A DNA stretch of 64,000 nucleotides from Allobosea sp. (GCA_024231975.1 JAAEQB010000026.1:1-64000); one strand, 5' to 3'. Shown: positions 51,545-60,816, counted from the first letter of the stretch. Translations and numbers: made by a program. Notes: a model not told the origin generated them from the letters alone.

Positions 51545-52318
51545 TCAGTAGTTCTTGAACTCGGGCTTCCGCTTCTCGATGAAGGCGGCCATGCCTTCCT
51601 TCTGGTCATGCGTGCCGAACAGCGCCGAGAAGACGCGGCGCTCGAAGCGCAGCCCCTCGGCCAGCGTCGTCTCGAAGGCGCGATTGACCGATTCCTTGGC
51701 CGAGAGCAGCGAGGGCAGCGACTTCGAGGCAATCTGCTCGGCCGCCTTGAGCGTCTCGGTCATGAGGTCGGCGAGCGGGACGACGCGGGCGACCAGCCCA
51801 GCGCGCTCGGCTTCGTTCACATCCATGAAGCGGCCGGTGAGGCAAAGGTCCATTGCCTTGGCCTTGCCGATCGCATGGGTCAGGCGCTGGGTGCCGCCGG
51901 CGCCGGGGATGACGGCGAGATTGATCTCGGGCTGGCCGAACTTGGCGTTGTCGGCGGCGATGATGAAATCGGCCATCATCGCGAGCTCGCAGCCGCCGCC
52001 GAGCGCAAAGCCGGCGACCGCCGCGATAATCGGCTTGCGGCGCTGGCCGATCCGGTCCCAGTCGGCGAACTTGTCGTCGAGATAGGTGCCGGGATAGCTG
52101 CGCTCTTGCATCGCCTTGATGTCGGCGCCGGCGGCGAAGGCCTTCTCCGAACCGGTCATCACGATGCAGCCGATATTGTCGTCGCGCTCGAAACCGTCGA
52201 GCGCCGCATTGATGTCGGCGATCAGCTGGACATTCAGCGCATTCAGGGCCTGCGGCCGGTTCAGCGTGATGATGCCAACCTTGCCCTTAACCTCGACGAG
52301 AATGGTCTCATAAGCCAT
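51545..52318 (-). CDS. Enoyl-CoA hydratase
   Basis: A 257-residue crotonase-fold enzyme that hydrates trans-2-enoyl-CoA in beta-oxidation. The oxyanion-hole motifs are KAFAAGADIKAM and AVAGFALGGGCELAMMAD; the two catalytic acids are in GQPEINLAVIPGAGGTQRL. Length and C-terminus (AFIEKRKPEFKNY) match short-chain EchA/crotonase. ATG 52318 follows GGGAGG; the frame is open upstream without homology. Confidence 0.95.
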   Translation of the reverse strand: MAYETILVEVKGKVGIITLNRPQALNALNVQLIADINAALDGFERDDNIGCIVMTGSEKAFAAGADIKAMQERSYPGTYLDDKFADWDRIGQRRKPIIAAVAGFALGGGCELAMMADFIIAADNAKFGQPEINLAVIPGAGGTQRLTHAIGKAKAMDLCLTGRFMDVNEAERAGLVARVVPLADLMTETLKAAEQIASKSLPSLLSAKESVNRAFETTLAEGLRFERRVFSALFGTHDQKEGMAAFIEKRKPEFKNY

Positions 52319-52499
52319 GGCGGCCTCCCGGATGATCTGTCGAGGCAGCATTAGCGGCGGGCGCGGGGGTAAGTCCATGCGCGCCGGTGCAAGTCGCGGA
52401 TAGGGCTGAATGACCGCGACGATCCGGCATCGGAAATTTTCGCGACCGCAAGGGCGCTTCGCGCGTTGATCAGGCATGACCGCCGAACAGGAGGTGCGC

Positions 52500-52973
52500 A
52501 TGACCGGCAAAACCCGAACCGATACTGCCTCGCGCCTCGTCAAGGCCTCGCCCGGCGCGGTCTACAATGCCTTCGCCGATCCGGCCGTGCTGTCGCGCTG
52601 GCTGCCGCCCAAGGGGATGCGGGCGAAGATCGAGCGCTTCGAGCCGCATCCCGGCGGCAGCTACCGCATGGTCCTGACCTATGACGACCCGGCAGGCGCA
52701 CGCGGCAAGGCCGCGGCCGACAGCGATATCGTCGAAGGCCGCTTCATCGCACTCGATCCCGGTGAGCGCATCGTCTGGGAGGTCGGCTTCGTCTCGGACG
52801 ATCCGGCCTTCGCCGGCACGATGACGATGACTTGGCGCTTCAAGGAGGTTCGCGACGGCACCGAGGTGACGATCCTCTGCGAGAACGTCCCGGCCGGCAT
52901 CGGCAAGGCCGATCACGATGCCGGCTTGCGCTCGACGCTGGAAAATCTCGCCCATTTCATCGAGACGGCCTGA
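52500..52973 (+). CDS. SRPBCC/AHSA1-type protein
   Basis: A 157-residue START-like protein (Activator of Hsp90 ATPase homologue 1 family). The N-terminal ASPGAVYNAFADPAVLSRWLPP and PGGSYRMVLTY are typical. A ligand-binding pocket is expected; no function is assigned. ATG 52500 is chosen because AGGAGGT lies 7 nt upstream; an ATG at 52476 would add eight residues. It abuts the convergent kinase-like gene without a gap. Confidence 0.88.
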   Translation: MTGKTRTDTASRLVKASPGAVYNAFADPAVLSRWLPPKGMRAKIERFEPHPGGSYRMVLTYDDPAGARGKAAADSDIVEGRFIALDPGERIVWEVGFVSDDPAFAGTMTMTWRFKEVRDGTEVTILCENVPAGIGKADHDAGLRSTLENLAHFIETA

Positions 52974-53555
52974 TCAGTTGGCCGGCTCCGCCTCGGCGAG
53001 CAGATTCTGGAAGGCCGAGGGCGTGGTGCGCGCCCGCCAGGCGGCGATCAGCCTGTCGGAATTGGCCTCGGGCGCGACGGCCGAATCGAGCTCGACATCA
53101 TAGCGGCAATAGCTGTGGATCCGGTGGTAGTCGCGGCGGGCATCGCCGATCCGCCGGTCGCCGCGAGCGATCTCGCGGCGTTCCAGCTCGGCGAGGTCGC
53201 AATGCAGGCCGACGAAGAAGACGTCTTGCCCTGCCAGCAGCTTGACGAGCCGCAGCAGCCAGGCGCGGCTCTCCATGATGTGCTCGACGATCAGGTTGTT
53301 GCCGCAGCGGACATAGGCCAGCAGCGACGCTTCGAAGCCCTCGAAGAAGGCGTCGCGCATCGCAGCCCACTGGAATTCGCCGCTGCGGAGGCGCGTGGTC
53401 GGCAGCACGCCGGAATCGCGGAGATGGTCGATCGAGATATGCCAGAACGGCTCCTCGATCCGGGCCTGGACGGTGCGCGCCAGCGAGGATTTGCCGCTGC
53501 TGGAGGCGCCGTTGAGCAGGATGATCCGGCCGGGCGTGCGACGCGTGTCGGGCAT
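52974..53555 (-). CDS. Chloramphenicol-phosphotransferase-like P-loop kinase
   Basis: A 193-residue P-loop protein. IILLNGASSSGKSSLART (Walker A 16-23) and the following pattern LRSGEFQWAAMRDAFFEGFEASLLA, NNLIVEHIM and VFFVGLHCDLAELERREIARGDR match the CPT family (Streptomyces chloramphenicol 3-O-phosphotransferase). The final region RDYHRIHSYCRYDVELD also fits. Chromosomal relatives are common and their natural substrate is unknown, so antibiotic resistance should not be assumed. ATG 53555 lies 5 nt after the mutM stop. Confidence 0.85.
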   Translation of the reverse strand: MPDTRRTPGRIILLNGASSSGKSSLARTVQARIEEPFWHISIDHLRDSGVLPTTRLRSGEFQWAAMRDAFFEGFEASLLAYVRCGNNLIVEHIMESRAWLLRLVKLLAGQDVFFVGLHCDLAELERREIARGDRRIGDARRDYHRIHSYCRYDVELDSAVAPEANSDRLIAAWRARTTPSAFQNLLAEAEPAN

Positions 53556-53560
53556 GGTTC

Positions 53561-54451
53561 TCAGGCCCGCTTCTGGCAGCTCTCGCAATAGAAGGTCGAG
53601 CGGCCGGACTGCACCAGCCGCCTGACCAGATGGCCGCAGCCCGGCGTGACGCAGGGCTCGTCCTCGCGGTCATAGACCTTGAAGCGATGCTGAAAATAGC
53701 CAAGCGAGCCGTCGGCATGGGCGAAGTCGCGCAAGGTCGAGCCGCCGGCCGTGATCGCCTCCTCGAGGACCTCGCGGATGATCCCAGCCAGCAGATGCGC
53801 CTTCTCGCGCGGCTTGCCGGTCGGCGTCGCCAGCGAGCCGGCCTCAGCTTCCGGATGCAGTCCGGCGCGGAACAGTGCCTCGCAGACATAGATATTGCCG
53901 AGGCCGGCGATCAGGCGCTGGTCGAGCAGCGCTGCCTTCAGCGGCGCGACCTTCCCTGAGAATAGCTTGGCCAGGAGCTCGCCAGAAAGCTCGTTGCCGA
54001 GCGGCTCGATTCCCATTCCGGCGAAATGCTTCGACGTCTCCAGCCCGGCGCGGGGCAGCAGGTCCATGAAGCCGAAGCGGCGGACGTCGTTATAGGTGAC
54101 TCTCGCGCCCGAGCCGAGATGGAAGACGACATGGTCGTGGATCAGATGCCGGCCGATCTCGTTGTAATAGGCGCCGGGCTCGGTCGGCTTCGTGCCGGGC
54201 GCCTCGACGATGAAACGCCCGCTCATGCCGAGATGCATGACCAGCGCCTGGCCGTCGTCGAGATCGGCGATCAGATATTTCGCCCGCCGCGACAGCGCTT
54301 CGACCCGCCTACCGGTCAAGCGCTCGGCGAAGCGCTCGGGCAGGGGGAAGCGCAGATCTGGACGATTCTGGTCGACCTTGGCGAAGCGCTCGCCGAGCAT
54401 GGCGGGCTCCAATCCGCGCCGGACGGTTTCGACCTCGGGAAGTTCAGGCAT
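53561..54451 (-). CDS. mutM: Formamidopyrimidine-DNA glycosylase
   Basis: A 296-residue bifunctional glycosylase/AP lyase that removes 8-oxoguanine. The N-terminus MPELPEVETVRRGLEP gives the catalytic Pro2 and Glu3. The helix-two-turn-helix region (GLGNIYVCEALFRAGLHPE) and a C-terminal zinc finger (CVTPGCG...FYCESCQKR) are intact. It is divergent from ubiE, the usual alphaproteobacterial pair. Confidence 0.97.
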   Translation of the reverse strand: MPELPEVETVRRGLEPAMLGERFAKVDQNRPDLRFPLPERFAERLTGRRVEALSRRAKYLIADLDDGQALVMHLGMSGRFIVEAPGTKPTEPGAYYNEIGRHLIHDHVVFHLGSGARVTYNDVRRFGFMDLLPRAGLETSKHFAGMGIEPLGNELSGELLAKLFSGKVAPLKAALLDQRLIAGLGNIYVCEALFRAGLHPEAEAGSLATPTGKPREKAHLLAGIIREVLEEAITAGGSTLRDFAHADGSLGYFQHRFKVYDREDEPCVTPGCGHLVRRLVQSGRSTFYCESCQKRA

Positions 54452-54546
54452 GGCATCCGCTCTTCAGCATGCGTCGAGAGGGCCCGCGACAAGCCCCGAC
54501 GCTTTCGCTATTCATCGCCTCACCCGAACACAAGAGCGGCCCAACC

Positions 54547-55308
54547 GTGACAGCAGCCTCCGACACCACCCATTTCGGCTTCGAGAACGTGCCGCTCGGC
54601 GAGAAGCAGGCCAAGGTCGACGACGTCTTCCACAAGGTCGCCGGCCGCTACGACCTGATGAACGACCTGATGTCGGCCGGGCTGCACCGCGCCTGGAAAG
54701 AGGCGCTGCTCACCGCGCTGAAGCCACCGCGCGACCGGGCCTTCCACCATCTCGACGTTGCCGGGGGCACCGGGGACGTCGCGTTCAAGGTGCTGGAGGA
54801 GGGCGGGCCGCAGACCGACGTTACCGTGCTCGACATCAACGCCGAGATGCTGGCCGTCGGTCGCGAGCGCGCGCAGAAGCGTTTTCCCGACGATGACCGC
54901 ATCCGCTTCCTCCAGGGCAATGCCGAGGAGCTGGCGCTGCCGGAAGCGACGTTCGACGCCTATACGATCGCCTTCGGCATAAGGAACGTGCCACGCATCG
55001 AGAAGGCGCTGGCGGAGGCCTACCGTGTACTGAAGCGCGGCGGCCGTTTCCTCTGTCTTGAATTCAGCCATGTCGACGTGCCTGTCCTCGACAAGATCTA
55101 CGAGGCCTATTCCTTCAACGTCATCCCCCCGATGGGCCGGATGGTGACGGGCGAGGCCGAGCCCTATCAGTACCTCGTCGAATCGATCCGCAAATTCCCG
55201 CGCCCGCAGATCTTCGCCAACATGATCTCGGACGCCGGCTTCCGCCGCGCCAGCTTCACGCCGATGACCGGCGGGGTGGTGGCGCTGCATTCCGGCTGGA
55301 AGCTGTGA
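54547..55308 (+). CDS. ubiE: Ubiquinone/menaquinone C-methyltransferase UbiE
   Basis: A 253-residue SAM-dependent methyltransferase that methylates the benzoquinol ring in ubiquinone synthesis. Motif I is LDVAGGTGDVAF (69-80); the family signatures are VFHKVAGRYDLMNDLMSAGLHRAWK and VLKRGGRFLCLEFSHVDVP. The GTG at 54547 yields the conserved THFGF start; the frame is open upstream. ubiB follows after 16 nt. Confidence 0.95.
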   Translation: MTAASDTTHFGFENVPLGEKQAKVDDVFHKVAGRYDLMNDLMSAGLHRAWKEALLTALKPPRDRAFHHLDVAGGTGDVAFKVLEEGGPQTDVTVLDINAEMLAVGRERAQKRFPDDDRIRFLQGNAEELALPEATFDAYTIAFGIRNVPRIEKALAEAYRVLKRGGRFLCLEFSHVDVPVLDKIYEAYSFNVIPPMGRMVTGEAEPYQYLVESIRKFPRPQIFANMISDAGFRRASFTPMTGGVVALHSGWKL

Positions 55309-55324
55309 CGGACGCTGCCGCCGC

Positions 55325-56884
55325 ATGATTTCCGCGCTTGCCCATCTCGCCCGCTCGGCACGGGTCGGCTTCGTGCTGGCGCGCGAGGGAGCGCTCGCGC
55401 TCGTCGACCCCTCCGTTCTGCCGCCGGCAGCGCGGGGCCTGATCGCGCTCGGCCGCCTGATCGAGCGCCGCGGCGCCGGTTCTTCCGCTACCCGCCTCGC
55501 CGCGGCCCTGACCCGGCTCGGCCCGTCCTATGTCAAGTTCGGCCAGTTCCTGGCGACGCGTCCTGACGTCGTCGGCATGAAGATCGCCGAGGATCTTTCG
55601 GCACTGCAGGACCGGATGGCGCCCTTCCCGATGGCGCAGGCCCGTGCCGCGATCGAAGCCGCCCATGGCAAGCCGGCCGAGGCGATCTTCGCCGAGTTTG
55701 GCGAGCCGGTTGCCGCCGCCTCGATCGCCCAGGTTCATCGCGCCCGCCGCAAGGACGGCAGCGAGGTTGCGGTCAAGATCCTGAGGCCCGGCATCCGCGA
55801 CCGCTTCCACCGCGACCTCGCCGCGATGCGCTTCGGTGCCGAGCTTGCCGAGCGCCGCTCGCCCGAGGCGCGGCGCCTGCGTTTCGTCGCCATCGTCGAG
55901 ACGCTGGCGCGCTCGGTCGCGATGGAGATGGATCTGCGCCTGGAGGCCGCGGCCCTCTCCGAATTCGCCGAGAATACCAGGGAGGACAAGGATTTCCGCG
56001 TGCCGGTGCCGGATTGGCAGCTGACCGCCCGCGAAATCCTGATCGACGAGTGGATCGACGGCATCCGCCTCTCCGATGTCGAGGCCCTGCGCGCCGCCGG
56101 ACACGATCTTCCGGCGCTCGGCCGCAACGTCATCCAGTCCTTCCTGAAGCATGCGATCCGCGACGGCTTCTTCCACGCCGACATGCATCCGGGGAACCTG
56201 TTCGTCGATGCGGAAGGCCGGCTCGTCGCGGTCGATGGCGGCATCATGGGCCGGCTCGGCCACAAGGAGAGGCGCTTCCTCGCGGAGATCCTGTTCGGCT
56301 TCATCACCCGCGACTATCGCCGCGTCGCCGAGGTGCATTTCGAGGCCGGCTATGTGCCGCCGCATCATTCGGTCGATGACTTCGCCCAAGCGATCCGCGC
56401 CGTCGGCGAGCCGATCCACGACAAGCGCGCCGACGAGATCTCGATGGCGAAGGTGCTGACGCTGCTGTTCGAGATCACCGGCCTGTTCGACATGGCGACG
56501 CGCACCGAGCTCGTCATGCTGCAGAAGACCATGGTGGTGGTCGAAGGTGTCGCCCGCACGCTCGATCCGCATTTGGACATGTGGACTACGGCCGAGCCGG
56601 TGGTGCGCGACTGGCTGGCGCGCAATCTCGGGCCGCTCGGGCGCATCGAGGATGCCGGACGCAGCGTCCGCACCCTTGTCGGCAGCCTCGCCAACCTGCC
56701 GGAGACGGTCGGCCGGGCTGAGCGGGTGCTCGGACAGCTCGAGGATTCCTCGCGCCACGGCTTTTCGCTCGACGAGGCCAGCATCCAGGCGATCGGGCGG
56801 GCCGAGGCGGCGCGCAATCGTTGGGGCAACTGGGCGCTCTGGCTGATCGCGGCGCTGCTCGCCTGGATCGTGTTCTTCGACTAG
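55325..56884 (+). CDS. ubiB: Ubiquinone biosynthesis protein UbiB (ABC1 family)
   Basis: A 519-residue atypical kinase needed for ubiquinone synthesis. The family marker KxGQ is in YVKFGQFLATRPDVVG, the alanine-rich nucleotide loop is AAASIAQVHRA, and the catalytic region is FFHADMHPGNLFVD with VDGGIMG. A C-terminal hydrophobic helix (about 500-518) anchors it in the membrane. coaBC, often next in Rhizobiales, does not follow. Confidence 0.95.
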   Translation: MISALAHLARSARVGFVLAREGALALVDPSVLPPAARGLIALGRLIERRGAGSSATRLAAALTRLGPSYVKFGQFLATRPDVVGMKIAEDLSALQDRMAPFPMAQARAAIEAAHGKPAEAIFAEFGEPVAAASIAQVHRARRKDGSEVAVKILRPGIRDRFHRDLAAMRFGAELAERRSPEARRLRFVAIVETLARSVAMEMDLRLEAAALSEFAENTREDKDFRVPVPDWQLTAREILIDEWIDGIRLSDVEALRAAGHDLPALGRNVIQSFLKHAIRDGFFHADMHPGNLFVDAEGRLVAVDGGIMGRLGHKERRFLAEILFGFITRDYRRVAEVHFEAGYVPPHHSVDDFAQAIRAVGEPIHDKRADEISMAKVLTLLFEITGLFDMATRTELVMLQKTMVVVEGVARTLDPHLDMWTTAEPVVRDWLARNLGPLGRIEDAGRSVRTLVGSLANLPETVGRAERVLGQLEDSSRHGFSLDEASIQAIGRAEAARNRWGNWALWLIAALLAWIVFFD

Positions 56885-57068
56885 CGAGTCAGGACCGGCA
56901 TCCGACGCCTGCGATTGGAAACCATTTGAACGGTTTGCGCTTTACAAGCGTCGGCCCCTCGGGATTCCTTTAGGGCAAGGCCGGGGCTGACTTCGCATGG
57001 CGCATGCGCCCGGGCGACAGCGACCAAAGAGCCGTTTTCTTCAGGTTGCGTCGTTCAGGAGTCGCGTC

Positions 57069-57707
57069 ATGTCCCGCCTTCTCGGCATCCTCGCTTTCTT
57101 ATGCGCTTCGCTGGCTGGCCTTGCGTCGGCGCAGGCCAAGGTCGATGTCCGCGTCGACATCGCCGCCCAGCGCATGAGCGTCGCCACCAGCGACGGCGAA
57201 ACCTACAATTGGGCGATCTCGTCCGGCCGCAAGGGCTTCCGCTCGCCCAACGGCGTCTACCGCCCGACCCGGCTCGAGCGCAGCTGGTACTCGCGCAAAT
57301 ATGGCGGCGCGATGCCCTATGCCGTGTTCTTCCGCGGCGGCTACGCCATCCATGGCACCACTGCCGTCGGCGCGCTCGGCCGCCCGGCCTCGCATGGCTG
57401 CATCCGCCTGCACCCGGCCAATGCGGCCAAGCTGTTCGCGCTGGTCAAGAAGCATGGTTCCGGCAGCACCCGCATCGCGCTGAACGGCGCTGCGACCGAC
57501 AATCTCTCGCGCTTCGCCAAGGCCTCGTCCGGCTCGAAGCACACCATCGCCAAGGCCAAGATCAAGACGCAGAAGGCTGTGCTGACCGCCAAGCAGCAGC
57601 GCCAGGGTCCGGCCTGGGGCGAGGCGCGCGAGCAGATGCTGCTCAGGCCGGCGATCCCGGCCGGTGCGATCGGCTTCCAGCCGATGTCGGGGCCGGGCTG
57701 GCGCTAG
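57069..57707 (+). CDS. L,D-transpeptidase (YkuD domain)
   Basis: A 212-residue exported enzyme. A signal peptide (residues 1-21, ending SAQA) precedes a YkuD domain with HGTTAVGALGRPASHGCIRL; the nucleophile is Cys111 with His95 and His109. Such enzymes form 3-3 peptidoglycan cross-links or attach envelope proteins. A basic, repetitive tail (about 165-200, rich in K, A, Q) follows. ATG 57069 has AGGAG upstream and is preferred to ATG 56997. Its TAG stop is the first triplet of a palindromic repeat. Confidence 0.92.
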   Translation: MSRLLGILAFLCASLAGLASAQAKVDVRVDIAAQRMSVATSDGETYNWAISSGRKGFRSPNGVYRPTRLERSWYSRKYGGAMPYAVFFRGGYAIHGTTAVGALGRPASHGCIRLHPANAAKLFALVKKHGSGSTRIALNGAATDNLSRFAKASSGSKHTIAKAKIKTQKAVLTAKQQRQGPAWGEAREQMLLRPAIPAGAIGFQPMSGPGWR

Positions 57708-57754
57708 CATCGAACCGAAAAGTGGATTCCACCTTTCGGAGAAATTCGATGCTA
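57705..57754 (+). repeat. Palindromic stop-codon repeat element (copy 3)
   Basis: Outer arms TAGCATCGAA and TTCGATGCTA frame CCGAAAAGTGGATTCCACCT. The first triplet is the stop codon of the L,D-transpeptidase gene. The core GAAAAGTGG matches the copies at 918-969 and 44855-44907. It lies between convergent genes and could terminate both. Confidence 0.8.
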
Positions 57755-57764
57755 GAACAATGAG

Positions 57765-58649
57765 CTAGATAGCTTCGGCGGCGATCCGCACCCAGCCTTC
57801 CAAGGTCTCGCCCGGTTGCAGCCGGGCGAGCGGCGAGGCTTCGCGCACGACCTTCTCGCTCGGCGCGCCGGCAGCGTGGCTCTGCGGCTCTGCGCAGAGG
57901 AAATCGACGCCGGCCGGTGCCCAGACCACGGGATAGCGCAAGTTCTCGCTCGCGCTCAGCGTGATCGCGAGGCCGGTCGAGGGGGTCTCGATCCGTGCCG
58001 TGCCGTCCCAGCCGAGGAAGCTCCAGGCGGTTTCCGCGCCGGTGGCGAAGACGGGATTGCCGGAATAGGGGCCGCCATCGGCGAAGGCCTGCGTCCCCGT
58101 CGCGCGGAACAGGTCGCCGAAGATCAGCGCGCCGGTCGCGGTCATCCGCAGGCGCGTGTCGGCGGCGCAGGGGAACCAGGGGTGCAGGCCCATGCCGAAA
58201 GGTAGGGCCTGGTCGGCCCTGTTGGTCAGCGCAAGCGTGACGGTCATACCGTCCTCGCCCAGCCGGATCTCCTGTCTGGCGAGGTAGCGATAGGGATCCG
58301 GGCCGGCCGTCCGGCGATGCACCAGCGCGGTATGGCCGGTGGACTGCTCCTCGACCTGCCAGGCGGACTGCCAGCCGAAGCCGTGGATCGTCCCGGCGGG
58401 ATTGTTGGAGGGCACGCTGAAGCGGGTATGGCCGTCGTCGACCAGGCTGTCGAAGGCGCGGTTGGCGAAAGGCAGCATCGCCCAGGCCCCGAACTTGTTC
58501 GGCGTCTGCGTCTGCGGTGCAAGGCCAGCAGGCGCATGCAGCAGCGGCAGCACCGTCCCGTCCGGCCTCTGCCAGTCGAGCGCGGCGATCGTCCCGCCGG
58601 CGTCGGGGGCGATGCGGGCCGCATAGCGGCCGGCCGAGAGGGTCAGCAT
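57765..58649 (-). CDS. Aldose 1-epimerase (mutarotase) family protein
   Basis: A 294-residue galactose-mutarotase-like protein. Motifs are FANRAFDSLVDDG (FxNR), HGFGWQSAW (first catalytic His), GMGLHPWFP (second His) and the C-terminal catalytic Glu region. It interconverts alpha and beta anomers of a hexose. ATG 58649 fits the family; the frame extends upstream without homology. It is divergent from dgoK, so the three genes may serve galactose or galactonate use. Confidence 0.9.
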   Translation of the reverse strand: MLTLSAGRYAARIAPDAGGTIAALDWQRPDGTVLPLLHAPAGLAPQTQTPNKFGAWAMLPFANRAFDSLVDDGHTRFSVPSNNPAGTIHGFGWQSAWQVEEQSTGHTALVHRRTAGPDPYRYLARQEIRLGEDGMTVTLALTNRADQALPFGMGLHPWFPCAADTRLRMTATGALIFGDLFRATGTQAFADGGPYSGNPVFATGAETAWSFLGWDGTARIETPSTGLAITLSASENLRYPVVWAPAGVDFLCAEPQSHAAGAPSEKVVREASPLARLQPGETLEGWVRIAAEAI

Positions 58650-58830
58650 GATCGTGTCCTTCACGACAATCGGAGCGGCGTTCGCTCCCCTTGCCTCGAT
58701 TGCGCCCGCAGGCCGCATCGTCAAGGGCCCGCCGGGCTTGACCGGGCCGCGCCGGCCGGGGAGATTCCGCCTCTTCGCTTCGCCTTGGCCGGAACGCCGG
58801 ACAAGGCACGTCACCCCGCCGGAGCCTGCC

Positions 58831-59727
58831 ATGCCCAAACCCCTGATCGCGCTCGACTGGGGCACGACGCGCGCCCGCGCCTTCCTCATCGGCGAGGACG
58901 GCGCGGTGCTGGGCAAACGCATCGCCGATCGCGGCATCCAGTCGGTGCCATCAGGCGGCTTCCCGGCCGCCTTCGCCGAGATCGCCGGCGAATTCCGGAC
59001 GGCACGACCGGACGCCTCGGTGCTGCTCGCGGGGATGGTCGGCAGTCGCAATGGCTGGGTCGAGGCGCCCTATGTCGCTTGCCCAGCGAGTCCGGACGAG
59101 ATCGCCGCCGCCGGCCTTGCCGTCACGCTCGACGATGACACGCGCGCCACGATCCTGCCGGGCCTCTCCTGCGACGAGGGCGCTTTCGACGTGATGCGCG
59201 GCGAGGAGACGCTGATCGTCGGCCTTGGCCTCACCGATGGCATCGCCTGCTTGCCCGGCACCCATTCGAAATGGGCCGAGGTCAAGGGCGGGCGCATCAC
59301 CCGTTTCGCCAGCTTCATGACCGGCGAGGTCTATGGCCTGCTGCGCGAGCATTCGATCCTGTCGCGCCTGGCGACAGAGCCGAAGGATGGTGACGCGGTC
59401 GAGGGCATGCGGCGCGGGCTTGCCGCGGCGCAGCGGCCAGGCGGCCTGCTCAACGCCGCCTTCCATGCCCGCAGCGACGTCCTCGGTGGCCGCATGCAAG
59501 GTGGTGCGGTCGGTCCGTATCTCTCTGCCCTGCTGGTGGCGCAGGAGATCGCGGGCGCCCGTGCTTTGTTCGGCGGCCTCGGCAATCTGCACCTCGTGGC
59601 AGATGGCGTCCTCGCCGGGAGCTATGGCCAGGCGCTCGCCGGCGCCGGGCTCGATTACACGCTGACCACGCCCGAGGACGCCTTCGTCGCTGGCGTCACC
59701 CGCCTCGCGCGAGGGCTTCCGGCATGA
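58831..59727 (+). CDS. dgoK: 2-dehydro-3-deoxygalactonokinase
   Basis: A 298-residue DgoK that phosphorylates 2-keto-3-deoxygalactonate in the De Ley-Doudoroff galactonate pathway. The sugar-kinase-like start LIALDWGTTRARAFLI and the family motifs GMVGSRNGWVEAPY and CLPGTHSKWAEV are present. The usual dgoA aldolase and dgoD dehydratase are absent from the window. A 4-nt overlap links it to the ribokinase gene. Confidence 0.92.
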   Translation: MPKPLIALDWGTTRARAFLIGEDGAVLGKRIADRGIQSVPSGGFPAAFAEIAGEFRTARPDASVLLAGMVGSRNGWVEAPYVACPASPDEIAAAGLAVTLDDDTRATILPGLSCDEGAFDVMRGEETLIVGLGLTDGIACLPGTHSKWAEVKGGRITRFASFMTGEVYGLLREHSILSRLATEPKDGDAVEGMRRGLAAAQRPGGLLNAAFHARSDVLGGRMQGGAVGPYLSALLVAQEIAGARALFGGLGNLHLVADGVLAGSYGQALAGAGLDYTLTTPEDAFVAGVTRLARGLPA

Positions 59728-60632
59728 TCATCGTTTTCGGTTCACTGAACGTCGATCTGGTCACCCCGGTCGAACGCCTGCCCGGCGCCGGCGAGACCGT
59801 GCTCGGCCCGGGCTATGCGCTGCATCCCGGTGGCAAGGGCGCCAACCAGGCGCTGGCGGCCCGCCGCGCCGGAGCTGAGGTAACGCTGGTCGGAGCGGTC
59901 GGTCGCGACGGATTCGCCGAGATCGCGCTCGGGCTCCTCGCTGAAGATGGCGTCGATCTCTCGCATGTCGCCCGCCTCGAGGCGCCGACCGGCGCCGCCT
60001 TCATCGCCGTCGATCCGGCCGGCTCCAACCAGATCGTCGTCGCGGCCGGCGCCAATGCGCTGGCCAGGGCCGATGCGGTCGAGGCCTTGAAGCCGGGCGA
60101 GGGCGACCTGCTGCTGCTTCAGCGCGAGGTGCCGGAGGGCGAGTGCCTGCGGGCTGCGCGGGCGATGCGCGCCGGCGGCGGCCGGGTGATTCTCAACCTC
60201 GCTCCGGCCGGGGAGCCGGACCCGGCCTTGCTGGCGTTGACCGACATCCTGATCGTCAACGAGCATGAGGCGCTGATCCTCGCCCGCTCGCTCGGCTGGA
60301 TGGAGACCGAGCCCGAGGCCATCGCCCAGCGCATCGACGGCGAGCGCGGCATCGCCTGCATCGTTACCCTGGGTGCGGCTGGCGCGGTCGGCTGGCATGG
60401 CGGCGTCCGGCGCCGGCTCGAGGCGCCCATGGTCGAGGCGGTCGATACGGTCGCGGCCGGCGACAGCTTCGTCGGCGCCTTCGCCGCAGCGCTGCAGGCC
60501 GGCTTCGGCTTTTCCGGCGCGCTCCAGCGCGGGCTCGCCGCCGGCTCGCTCGCCTGCACCATTGCCGGCGCTCAGCCGAGCGTGCCGCGGCGGGAGGCGA
60601 TCGAGGCGCTGGTCGGCAGGAGCTTCCTGTAG
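59724..60632 (+). CDS. rbsK: Ribokinase (PfkB family)
   Basis: A 302-residue PfkB-fold sugar kinase. N-terminal GSLNVDLVTPVERLPGAGETV and GGKGANQALAARRAGAEV are typical of ribokinase; the catalytic DTVAAGDSFVGAF lies at about 241-253, with the variant VAAGDS in place of TGAGD. It phosphorylates ribose or a related sugar. It overlaps dgoK, which suggests that the real substrate may belong to the same sugar pathway. Confidence 0.88.
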   Translation: MIIVFGSLNVDLVTPVERLPGAGETVLGPGYALHPGGKGANQALAARRAGAEVTLVGAVGRDGFAEIALGLLAEDGVDLSHVARLEAPTGAAFIAVDPAGSNQIVVAAGANALARADAVEALKPGEGDLLLLQREVPEGECLRAARAMRAGGGRVILNLAPAGEPDPALLALTDILIVNEHEALILARSLGWMETEPEAIAQRIDGERGIACIVTLGAAGAVGWHGGVRRRLEAPMVEAVDTVAAGDSFVGAFAAALQAGFGFSGALQRGLAAGSLACTIAGAQPSVPRREAIEALVGRSFL

Positions 60633-60816
60633 GATCGGCCTCCTGCAAGGCGGGTTTTCCGTAGAACACCGCTGGTCTCATTGACCGGCGGTTAAGCTTG
60701 GTCGCGCTCCGCAAGCCGGATCTCGCGCAACCCGGTGGTTTCGGCGCGCCGATTTACCGTTGGTCAGCACCTTCGCCCGCAGCGTTGTCGGCACGAAGCG
60801 GGGAAGGGGAACCGGT

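Noticed and set aside
52974..53555. Antibiotic resistance call for the CPT-like gene
   Set aside because: Similarity to chloramphenicol phosphotransferase is at family level only, and the gene sits in a housekeeping context.
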